NCBI GenBank assembly: GCA_905215625.1
Contig: CAJMQQ010000046.1
Span: 1 to 22,859, forward strand
DNA: 22,859 bases
Direction of reading: 5' to 3'
DNA from: an uncultured bacterium
Lineage (GTDB): Bacteria > Bacillota > Clostridia > Lachnospirales > Lachnospiraceae
Of this stretch, positions 15,889 through 22,859 are shown piece by piece (positions within the stretch are counted from its first letter, which is position 1; each line of letters opens with the position of its first letter). Under the pieces are notes generated by a model. That model saw only the letters and a list, made by a program, of their open reading frames with translations. It was not told the origin of the DNA and ran no database searches. Both the position numbers and the translations under genes were made by a program.

Positions 15889-18309
15889 GATACACTCTAC
15901 CAGACCGGAAATGGAAAATTCTTTCGCAATCCTTTCTGCCGGAAATCCTGCCTGTTCCAGGGCCTTGGCCGTTACATCTCCAATGGCGGTCAAGGTGGTT
16001 TCTTTTAACACTTCCCGATCCCCTTCTGCCAGATTTTCTAAGAAGCTTTCCACTCCGGATCCGCTGGCAAAAGTCAGATAATCCAGACCTTTTATGGTCT
16101 CTGCCAGATCCCTTCCTTCCAGTCCCAGACTTTTTACGTCATATAATGGAACGTCCTCGTAGGAAATTCCTGCCTGGGATAAAATCCTGGTCAAATCTTC
16201 AGACCCTCTGACTGCACGGGGAATCAGAATCTTGTCTTCCGGCTTTAACTGCCCTGTTAGTCCATGGGCCAGGCTTTCGGTACAATACTGTTCTGGAATA
16301 TAATCCGCCCGAAGGCCATGAACCCGCAGTTCTCTGTCCGTTCCTCTGCCTACTGCCGCCAGCTTTACATGGCCCAGACTTCTGTAATCCCTGCCGCTGT
16401 CCAACAGGGCTTTTAAGAAAATCCGGACGCCGTTGGCGCTGGTAAAGGCAATCCAGGTATAGGAAGGCAGTTCTCTGAGACAGTTCTGTACGGGCATCGT
16501 ATCTGCCAGAGATACCACATCCATAACTGCAATCTTTTCCACCTGGGCTCCCTGGTCTTTTAAAACCGTTTCCAGTCTTCCAGTAAAGGAAGGAGTGCCG
16601 GTAATTCCCACTTTTATGCCGGACAGAGGACGCTTATAGGTACTTTCCATGTGAAGCTCTGTTACGTCTCCTACTACAATAATGGCCGGAGAACCGATTC
16701 CTTCCCTGCGGCATTTTTCCCCAATGTCTTCCAGGGTTCCCCGCACCGTTTTCTGTTCTGGAAGGGTTCCGTTCTGAATCACTGCCGCCGGTGTGGAAAG
16801 AGGCCGTCCCTGGTTGACCAGGCTCTGGCAGATTTCTTCCAAATGGCTTAATCCCATTAAAAATACCAGGGTACCAGACAATCTTCCAAACTCTTTTAAA
16901 TCTTCGGGAACTCCGTTTTCCTTTGTGTGTCCGGTCATAACGTGGAAACTTCTGCTCATTCCCCTGTGGGTAATAGGAATACCGGCAGATGCCAGAGCTG
17001 CAATGGCAGAAGTAACGCCGGAAACCACCTCATAAGCAATCCCCTCTTTCTGAAGTTCTAAAATTTCTTCCCCGCCGCGGCCAAATACAAAGGGATCTCC
17101 CCCTTTCAGCCGCACCACGTTCCGTCCTTTTTTTGCCTGTTCCACTAACACCTGATTGATTTCTTCCTGCTTCATGGAATGGTGCCCAGCCCGTTTGCCT
17201 ACGTAAATTTTTTCACATTCCGGACGAACCTCATTTAACAGTTCCTCTGATGCCAGGGAATCATATACCACTGCGTCGCAGGCTTTCAGCGCTTCTATTC
17301 CTTTTACCGTAATCAGTCCTGGATCTCCAGGCCCTGCGCCTACCAGAGCCACAAATCCCGTCTGGTTCTTTAATGTATCTGCTACTGCTTTTGCCGCCTC
17401 TTTCCAGTCGCCAGCGGTGCCTTCCCAGAATGCAGAAACGATTTTGCCGCTCTCTCCCTGGTAGATTCCGCGGACCGTCAGTTTTCCATCTTTTATCTGG
17501 CTGCACACACCAATCGGCTCATGACATCCGGCATTTAAAAGGCGAAGGATCTGCCTTTCCACCTGGAACGAAATCAGGGTGTCCGGATCGCAGATTCGTC
17601 TGGCTGCTCCATTGACCTCGTCGCCTTTTCTTCCTTCTACAGCCAGAATCCCCTGGCATCCAGCCGGAATCATCTCCTCCCAGTCCAGATAACGGAAACT
17701 CAGATTCTTGTCCGGAACCTGGACCTCGGTCTCCCGATCCGCCTCTGTCAGAATTCCCAGCCTCTTTAAACCAGCGGCTGCCAGAATAATGGCATCATAC
17801 TGTCCCTCTAACAGCTTATTTAAACGGGTCTGGACATTCCCCCGCAGATTTTCACAGACTGCTGGTACGCCCCAAAGCTTCTTTCCCAGCGCTTCGATCT
17901 GGATTTTCCGGCGCAGACTGGAGGTTCCCACTACAATGGCTTCTCCTTTTCCTGCCTTTTCTTCTACAATGCCATCCATCCTGGTCACAACTACATCCCG
18001 GATGTCGGCCCGCTTTGGCACTCCCACAATCTCCAGTCCTTCTGCCAGTTCCATAGGCAGATCCTTGGCGCTGTGAACTGCAAAATCAATCTCTCCTTTT
18101 TGAAGGGCTTCTTCAAATTCCAATACAAAAACGCCTTTGCCGCCAAATTCCAGCAGCGGTTTATCCAATATCTTATCTCCTGTCGTCTGTTTCAACACCA
18201 GTTCCACTTCCAGGTCAGGAGTTTCTTCTTTCATCATGTCGGCAGCCAGGCAGGTCTGTTTTACTGCCAGCTCGCTTTTTCTGGTTCCGATCCGGACTGT
18301 CTGCTTCAT
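15862..18309 (-). CDS. Trifunctional HemC-CobA-HemD fusion
   Basis: One uninterrupted 815-residue frame carries three enzymes in pathway-related order. Residues 1-315 are hydroxymethylbilane synthase: GTRKSELAV, HSAKDLP (D83) and the dipyrromethane cofactor Cys in NAGCHEPIG (C262). Residues 319-560 are uroporphyrinogen-III C-methyltransferase (SUMT): VGAGPGDPGLITVKG, LKGGDPFVFGRGGEE, and GIPITHRG. Residues 564-815 are uroporphyrinogen-III synthase, a divergent family starting GIKVGITGTPSFTGRLE. Together they convert porphobilinogen to precorrin-2, feeding siroheme and possibly cobalamin. CobA-HemD fusions are well known; the added HemC is rarer. It follows the sirC-like gene by 16 bp, with a GAGAGG site, and is the last gene of the hemA unit. 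Confidence 0.95.
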   Translation of the reverse strand: MKQTVRIGTRKSELAVKQTCLAADMMKEETPDLEVELVLKQTTGDKILDKPLLEFGGKGVFVLEFEEALQKGEIDFAVHSAKDLPMELAEGLEIVGVPKRADIRDVVVTRMDGIVEEKAGKGEAIVVGTSSLRRKIQIEALGKKLWGVPAVCENLRGNVQTRLNKLLEGQYDAIILAAAGLKRLGILTEADRETEVQVPDKNLSFRYLDWEEMIPAGCQGILAVEGRKGDEVNGAARRICDPDTLISFQVERQILRLLNAGCHEPIGVCSQIKDGKLTVRGIYQGESGKIVSAFWEGTAGDWKEAAKAVADTLKNQTGFVALVGAGPGDPGLITVKGIEALKACDAVVYDSLASEELLNEVRPECEKIYVGKRAGHHSMKQEEINQVLVEQAKKGRNVVRLKGGDPFVFGRGGEEILELQKEGIAYEVVSGVTSAIAALASAGIPITHRGMSRSFHVMTGHTKENGVPEDLKEFGRLSGTLVFLMGLSHLEEICQSLVNQGRPLSTPAAVIQNGTLPEQKTVRGTLEDIGEKCRREGIGSPAIIVVGDVTELHMESTYKRPLSGIKVGITGTPSFTGRLETVLKDQGAQVEKIAVMDVVSLADTMPVQNCLRELPSYTWIAFTSANGVRIFLKALLDSGRDYRSLGHVKLAAVGRGTDRELRVHGLRADYIPEQYCTESLAHGLTGQLKPEDKILIPRAVRGSEDLTRILSQAGISYEDVPLYDVKSLGLEGRDLAETIKGLDYLTFASGSGVESFLENLAEGDREVLKETTLTAIGDVTAKALEQAGFPAERIAKEFSISGLVECILEDAVRTR

Positions 18310-18325
18310 TTTGATCCATCCTCTC

Positions 18326-18964
18326 TTATTTCGTCATCCACTCATTTTTTACCTGGTCAATCAGTTCTTCCACAATCTGGTCATTCAGACTGCAGTCATG
18401 GGTTCTTCCCACATCCACCATACGTTTAAAAATCGCCGTGCGCTGGGAAATATCCGGAACCCTTATCTTTACAAAATCCCGGTACTCTCCTAACTGTCTG
18501 ACCAGACGGCCATACCCTTCTGGAATAACACCGCGAATTTTCTGCTTTAAATCCTGGGTTACCGTAGGGCTTTTTCCACCGGATGAAATTCCGATGACAA
18601 TGTCTTCTTCCCTTACGATAGATGGGAAAATAAAACTGCATTCGTCTTTCACATCTACCACATTCACCGGAATCCGGTTTTCCCTGCAGCTTAAGGAAAT
18701 CTTCCGGTTTAACGCTGGATCGTCGGTAGCAGCCACCACAAAATCCGCCCCATTTAGATCTTCCATGCGAAAGTCCCGTTCTTTTAACAGAACGCCGGAC
18801 TGTTCTGCCAGCTTCCTTAGTTCTGGTGCAAATTCCGGAGACACTACCGTAATCGCAGGCCCATAGGGAAGGAGCACCTCCACCTTTCTAAGGGCTACGA
18901 TTCCCCCGCCTGCAATCAGACAATTTTGCTCTTCAATATCCACAAAAAACGGAAAATATGCCAT
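18326..18964 (-). CDS. Precorrin-2 dehydrogenase (SirC / CysG N-terminal-like)
   Basis: The 212-residue protein matches the stand-alone NAD-dependent dehydrogenase that oxidises precorrin-2 to sirohydrochlorin. It has the Rossmann motif LIAGGGIVALRKVEVLL (16-32), the VNVVD segment whose Asp corresponds to the catalytic residue of CysG/Met8p, and SSGGKSPTVTQDLK. Met8p and CysG-type proteins can also chelate iron; whether this one does is unknown, and no separate ferrochelatase gene is in the window. The gene starts 3 bp after the hemA stop with its ribosome site inside hemA, so translation is probably coupled. Confidence 0.92.
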   Translation of the reverse strand: MAYFPFFVDIEEQNCLIAGGGIVALRKVEVLLPYGPAITVVSPEFAPELRKLAEQSGVLLKERDFRMEDLNGADFVVAATDDPALNRKISLSCRENRIPVNVVDVKDECSFIFPSIVREEDIVIGISSGGKSPTVTQDLKQKIRGVIPEGYGRLVRQLGEYRDFVKIRVPDISQRTAIFKRMVDVGRTHDCSLNDQIVEELIDQVKNEWMTK

Positions 18965-18967
18965 ATA

Positions 18968-20134
18968 CTATTCCTCTACCCATTCCCCAATGTGATCCAT
19001 CACATTGAGAACTACTTTTAATTCTTCACTGCTTACATGATCCCGAATCCGGTACAAAATCGTATCCAGAGAATAGGCCTGAAAGATTTCTTTCCATTGC
19101 CCCATTTTCTGGAAACATGGATGAAACAGCAATTCTCTCTTGCATTCATCCAATTCTGCATTCATGATCTCTCTGGCAGCATCCAGTTCCTTTAGTTTCA
19201 TCTGATTATTGGTTTTGGAGAGTTTATCGAAAAAGTCGATATCATACAGCGTCACGCCTTCTATCTCTCCCACCATCGGATCTATATCAATCGGCACGGC
19301 CACATCAATAAACAGCCTTTTTTTATTAGTCTTAAGCACCTTTTCCAGCTTTTCCCCTACTACGGTATAATGGGGACTGGAGGTGGCGCTGATTATAATA
19401 TCCGCATCTTCCATATACTGATACCGGTCTGCATAATCTACCAGATGGATATGGCTGCTCTTCCACTGAAAAGTTAAATCGGATTTATGGCTGCGAACCG
19501 TTCCGTAGACCTCTATGCCTGATTTACTCAAAATATTCTTTGCTATGGTGCTTCCAATTTTTCCCGTAACACCCATAATCAGCACCTTTTTTTCCTGGGC
19601 CTCCTGTCCTTCTTTTTCAAAATGAAAGACTTCATTGGCTACTAATGTAGCTACTGATACCGGAGTTCTGGAAAGGTTGGTGTCGGTCTTGGTTTTTTTT
19701 GCACAGGTAATGGCTTTCTGGAAAATTACATTGATTTCATAATTTGCCGCTTTTTCCTCCAGAGTCATCTGATAGGCATCCTTTACCTGTCCCAAGATCT
19801 CGTCCTCTCCCAAGACCATGGAATCAAACCCGCAGCACACCTTATACACATGAGCCACGGTCTGTTCCTCGCTATATATATTTAAATACTGCAAAAGCTC
19901 TTCTAAGCGGATCTGCTTCAAATCGGCCACTGCATTTTGAAGAATGGAAATCGCCTTTTTGCTGCCGGATACGTAAAATTCACTGCGGTTACAGGTACAC
20001 AGCACCACAGCGCCGTCAATCTCCGGACTGGCTGTCAATCTCTTTAACAGTTCCTTTTTCTCTTCCATTGAAAATGCAAACTTTTCCCTGACCGATACAG
20101 GGGCTTTTTTATGGCTTACGCTGATACAGTACAT
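18968..20134 (-). CDS. hemA: Glutamyl-tRNA reductase
   Basis: The 388-residue enzyme reduces glutamyl-tRNA to glutamate-1-semialdehyde, the first step of C5-pathway tetrapyrrole synthesis. The catalytic Cys lies in CTCNRSEFY (C48), and the GFDSMVLGEDEILGQVK and NLSRTPVSVA segments are hallmark GluTR motifs. The NADPH domain is atypical: GVTGKIGSTIAKN replaces the usual GAGxMG, although ISATSSPH is kept. The C-terminal dimerisation part looks short against typical 420-450 residue homologues. It begins the hem unit after a terminator, with a GGAGA site 8 bases before the ATG. HemL, the next enzyme, is not in the window. Confidence 0.93.
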   Translation of the reverse strand: MYCISVSHKKAPVSVREKFAFSMEEKKELLKRLTASPEIDGAVVLCTCNRSEFYVSGSKKAISILQNAVADLKQIRLEELLQYLNIYSEEQTVAHVYKVCCGFDSMVLGEDEILGQVKDAYQMTLEEKAANYEINVIFQKAITCAKKTKTDTNLSRTPVSVATLVANEVFHFEKEGQEAQEKKVLIMGVTGKIGSTIAKNILSKSGIEVYGTVRSHKSDLTFQWKSSHIHLVDYADRYQYMEDADIIISATSSPHYTVVGEKLEKVLKTNKKRLFIDVAVPIDIDPMVGEIEGVTLYDIDFFDKLSKTNNQMKLKELDAAREIMNAELDECKRELLFHPCFQKMGQWKEIFQAYSLDTILYRIRDHVSSEELKVVLNVMDHIGEWVEE

Positions 20135-20169
20135 ATTTTCGTCTCCAATCTAATCCTATGCTTACAGAT

Positions 20170-20208
20170 AAAAAGGGGCGCCGCAGAATTCTACAGCAAC
20201 CCCTTTTA
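20170..20208 (-). terminator. Intrinsic terminator after asrC
   Basis: On the minus strand AAAAGGGG pairs with CCCCTTTT, with an inner GCTGT/GCGGC stem and an AGAATTCT loop region, then a run of T (20174-20170). It lies 45 bases beyond the asrC stop and 35 bases before the hemA start, separating the asr and hem units. I could not assign a convincing promoter for hemA in the remaining space. Confidence 0.8.
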
Positions 20209-20253
20209 TGTTAAAAAATCTTATTTCTTAATCAGCACCCTGTTTGACACTGC

Positions 20254-21288
20254 TTACTGTGGGCCTGCTTTGTGATGCTTGGAAATTGGCTTAACATGGA
20301 TGTTTGCTCTCTGCTCTGCCTCAGCCCAGTAAATCTCGTCTGCTACCTTAGCTTCTGGGTTCAGCTCAACGCCGTCCAGAATCATCTCTTTAAACTTCAC
20401 ATAACCAGCTCTGTCAATCAGGTGACCGCCATGAAGGTATTCTGGCTTGTAGTCCATTACCCATGCAGAGAATTTCTGCCAGTTTGCGAACATACCCAGA
20501 ACTACATCTTCCGTTACCCAGTTTAAGAACAGCTTGCCCATACGTGGGAACTGCTTGCCGGAACGTCCGCCCAGAGTAACTCTCCATAAGTGCTTGTCTC
20601 CTCTGGTCCAGCCGCCGGTAGGACAAGCGATAACACACTCGCCGCAACCTACGCAGCAGCAGGTATCTTTATCGATCTTACCATGGTCATTTAAGGAAAG
20701 AACGCCAGTAGCGTGATGCTCACAAGCTTTTACACAGGCGCCGCATCCGATACAGCGATCCTGATCGTAAACCATCTTGTAAATACCCATTACACCGAAG
20801 TCATTGAAGTTACCCTTTGCACAGTCGTTTGGACATCCTGCAACGGAAACCTTGATGTGGTAGTGGCTTGGGAAAATTAATTTTTCGATCTTCTTAGCCA
20901 TTTCATGGGTGTTGGCATTTGCCTTAATACAATGGGAATTACCAATACATGCCATAACGTTTCTGGCGCCGATGGTTGGATAACCCTGATCATCTGCTTC
21001 CATATCGCAGTCGCACATCTCAACGTTTACATCTTCGATGTACTCTTTAATCTTAGCGTTTACAGCCGGAATGTTCTCATACTTAATACCAGGCACGTTT
21101 AAGGTCTGACGCATACCAAGATGGAAGGTGCCATTGCCGTACTGCTCGCACAGTTCCTGAACCAGAGCCAGGTGCTTTGCGTCAATCAGAGCGCCCGGAA
21201 CACGGAGCTGAAGCATGAACTCTCCAGGTACTTTAGACTGTCTGAAACAGTTAATTCGTGTCTTTTTAACATCAATATCGTGATTCAT
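20254..21288 (-). CDS. asrC: Anaerobic sulfite reductase subunit C (siroheme / 4Fe-4S)
   Basis: The 344-residue catalytic subunit reduces sulfite to sulfide. It has the coupled siroheme-[4Fe-4S] Cys set C114 and C120 (CIGNSHC) and C152 and C156 (CPNDC). A ferredoxin-like insert with two [4Fe-4S] motifs follows: CIGCGACVKAC (179-189) and CVGCGECVIAC (212-222). Length and layout match the AsrC type rather than the assimilatory CysI. It follows asrB by 18 bp and is last in the asr operon. Its siroheme is likely supplied by the downstream hem unit. Confidence 0.95.
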   Translation of the reverse strand: MNHDIDVKKTRINCFRQSKVPGEFMLQLRVPGALIDAKHLALVQELCEQYGNGTFHLGMRQTLNVPGIKYENIPAVNAKIKEYIEDVNVEMCDCDMEADDQGYPTIGARNVMACIGNSHCIKANANTHEMAKKIEKLIFPSHYHIKVSVAGCPNDCAKGNFNDFGVMGIYKMVYDQDRCIGCGACVKACEHHATGVLSLNDHGKIDKDTCCCVGCGECVIACPTGGWTRGDKHLWRVTLGGRSGKQFPRMGKLFLNWVTEDVVLGMFANWQKFSAWVMDYKPEYLHGGHLIDRAGYVKFKEMILDGVELNPEAKVADEIYWAEAEQRANIHVKPISKHHKAGPQ

Positions 21289-21306
21289 TCTTGTCCGCCC
21301 CTTTCT

Positions 21307-22101
21307 TTAATCTACCAGATATTTAGCCTTGGTGTAGTTAAATACCGGACCCTCTAAGCATACGTAAGTCTCGTCAATACGGCAGTGTCCGCACTTACCT
21401 ACTGCACAAGACATCTTACGCTCGAAGGATACCCAAATCTTCTCTTCCGGAACACCACACTTAACTGCTTCGATGCCGGTAAACTTCATCATTGGCGGCG
21501 GGCCAACGATTACTACTTCATAATTGTCGCCAAAGTCTTTAAATGGAACCTTGGATACGAACTGGGTTACGAAACCAACTTCCCATCCGTCGATCTTATC
21601 TCTGTCCAGAGTGTACATACAGTTGAACTTGTCTCTCCAGCTTTCCAGTTCGTTACGGAATACGATGCCTTCTTCATTCTTGAAGCCTGCAATCAGGGTA
21701 ACGCTCTCTACATAGCCTGGGTTTTCAGCAAATAAACGCAGCATACTTCTTACAGGAGCAAGGCCGGTTCCGCCTACGATTAATACCATGTGCTTGCCCT
21801 TGAACTGCTCTTCAACTGGCCAGCCCTTGCCGTATGCGCCACGCAGGAACAGAGTGTCGCCTGCTTCTTTCTTAAAGATCTCGTCGGTTACTTTACCAAC
21901 AGAACGGATTGTGAAATCAATCCAGCCATCGCCGTAAGCGCTGACAGAAATAGGAGCCTCGCCTACCTTCGGAATAGATAACTGTAAGAACTGTCCGTGG
22001 GAAGGTTTAATGTCGGTCTCCACCTTAAATGTATATTCGAGTTTTGTTTCCTGTTTTACTTCCAGAATCTTACAGGGAACTGGTTTTACCGGATTATTCA
22101 T
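21307..22101 (-). CDS. asrB: Anaerobic sulfite reductase subunit B (FAD/NAD(P)H, 2Fe-2S)
   Basis: This 264-residue protein belongs to the ferredoxin-NADP reductase superfamily. It has a FAD-binding barrel (the TIRSVGKVT segment), an NAD-binding VGGTGLAPVRSML motif (109-121), the GPPPMM segment, and a C-terminal dihydroorotate-dehydrogenase-like 2Fe-2S motif with C232, C237, C240 and C248. It would pass electrons from NAD(P)H to AsrA and AsrC. It lies 18 bp after asrA and 18 bp before asrC. Confidence 0.95.
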   Translation of the reverse strand: MNNPVKPVPCKILEVKQETKLEYTFKVETDIKPSHGQFLQLSIPKVGEAPISVSAYGDGWIDFTIRSVGKVTDEIFKKEAGDTLFLRGAYGKGWPVEEQFKGKHMVLIVGGTGLAPVRSMLRLFAENPGYVESVTLIAGFKNEEGIVFRNELESWRDKFNCMYTLDRDKIDGWEVGFVTQFVSKVPFKDFGDNYEVVIVGPPPMMKFTGIEAVKCGVPEEKIWVSFERKMSCAVGKCGHCRIDETYVCLEGPVFNYTKAKYLVD

Positions 22102-22119
22102 AGTAATCTCCCTTCCTCC

Positions 22120-22859
22120 TTATTTGTTCTCTTCAGCCACGATTTCTGCAATGGCTTTGTTCATCTTATCAACAGTAGCTGTAATGGAAATAAATTCCGG
22201 ACAGCGGGAAATACAACGGCCGCAGCCTACGCACATATGGTAATCTTTAAAACGCTCCTTGTAGTCATGGAACTTGTGCAGGATTTTGTATCTCATACGA
22301 TCGCCGGCTGTATTGCGGAAGCTGTGTCCGCCTGCCATATCGGTAAATCCTTCAATCTGGCAGGAAGCGCTGGTTCTCTTTCTTTCGCCAATGCTGCCGT
22401 TTTCGTTGTAAGCAATGTCAGTGGTGGTGAAGCAGGTACAAGTGCTGCAAGCAACGGTACAGCTTCCGCAGGAGATACATCTCTTGTTGTACTCATTCCA
22501 CATCGGATGCTCTTTTAATTTGGTTAATACTTCCTTATTTGGAATTTCCGGAAGGGTTACTTTGGTCTTGTTCTCAGTTGGGAAAGACGGAGTATAGTCT
22601 TCTGCAGTCTTGCCCTCAAAGTATGGAGCAAATACATCATCCTTTACTTCTACTTTTAAAGCGCCGTCCTGACAAACAACAGCCAGGCTGTAATTGTCAG
22701 TCTTGTTGGTTCCCATACTTACACAGAAACAGGTATCGTCATCTAAATCACACTGCATCATAACGATTTTAACCTTCTCATGCATTCTCTCATAATACAT
22801 ATCGTTAAAGCCGCCGTTGCCTAAGTAGATTCTTTCCTGACGCTGCTGAGCTGCAATGT
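22120..22859 (-). CDS. asrA: Anaerobic sulfite reductase subunit A, 5' end beyond window
   Basis: About 246 residues of the C-terminal part are visible. The frame continues open through the window edge, upstream of the internal Met at 22800, so that Met is not the start. Two ferredoxin-type clusters are seen: CISCGSCTVAC and CVGCGRCISRCPEF, separated by about 75 residues, as in AsrA and related Fe-S electron carriers. The protein (normally about 340 residues) is the electron-transfer partner of AsrB and AsrC. It is first of the three genes visible; the operon promoter lies outside the window. Confidence 0.93.
   Translation of the reverse strand, partial: IAAQQRQERIYLGNGGFNDMYYERMHEKVKIVMMQCDLDDDTCFCVSMGTNKTDNYSLAVVCQDGALKVEVKDDVFAPYFEGKTAEDYTPSFPTENKTKVTLPEIPNKEVLTKLKEHPMWNEYNKRCISCGSCTVACSTCTCFTTTDIAYNENGSIGERKRTSASCQIEGFTDMAGGHSFRNTAGDRMRYKILHKFHDYKERFKDYHMCVGCGRCISRCPEFISITATVDKMNKAIAEIVAEENK

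Noticed and set aside
1..22859. CRISPR arrays, tRNA or rRNA genes, insertion sequences
   Set aside because: No regularly spaced repeats, tRNA-like cloverleaf, rRNA-like stretch, transposase or integrase reading frame was seen on either strand.

Overview
The window looks like the chromosome of an anaerobic Gram-positive Clostridia, most like the Lachnospiraceae (Blautia/Dorea-like). The reasons are the style of the protein sequences, strong AGGAGG-type ribosome sites, TTGACA/TATAAT-type promoters, a Firmicutes-type LexA box before uvrA, and an anaerobic Asr sulfite reductase. The genus cannot be fixed from the sequence alone. Most genes are on the minus strand; only guaA and an AraC-type regulator are on the plus strand. 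No rRNA, tRNA, CRISPR array, transposase or integrase was seen.

Region 1 (1-6060) is accessory and mostly AT-rich. It holds the N-terminal half of a large superfamily 1 helicase (cut by the window start), a small secreted YHYH-domain protein with two tandem repeats, a HAD-family hydrolase, and a GmrSD-like protein (DUF262 + DUF1524 + DUF4268) with its motifs intact. This resembles a small defence island. The least explained part is the co-directional pair of GmrSD-like nuclease and HAD hydrolase.

Region 2 (6061-10890) is core. guaA (GMP synthetase) has a strong promoter followed at once by an intrinsic terminator-like hairpin in its own leader, which suggests attenuation. guaA and uvrA converge on a shared bidirectional terminator. 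uvrA has its own promoter and a near-consensus LexA box.

Region 3 (10891-15888) is an L-rhamnose operon, transcribed rhaB-rhaA-rhaD-rhaM on the minus strand, with a divergent AraC-type regulator. The shared 166-bp promoter region carries repeated GGACAG-like half-sites. Together the enzymes convert L-rhamnose to dihydroxyacetone phosphate and L-lactaldehyde. No transporter or lactaldehyde-handling gene lies in the window.

Region 4 (15862-22859) joins siroheme synthesis to sulfite reduction. Transcribed leftward are asrA (5' end beyond the window), asrB and asrC, a strong terminator, then hemA, a sirC/CysG-N-like precorrin-2 dehydrogenase, and one 815-residue protein that fuses HemC, CobA (SUMT) and HemD. 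HemL and HemB are absent from the window, and no dedicated ferrochelatase is seen. The likely logic is that the hem genes supply the siroheme required by AsrC; a contribution to cobalamin synthesis is also possible. The fusion gene and the rhamnose regulator overlap tail to tail by 27 bp.
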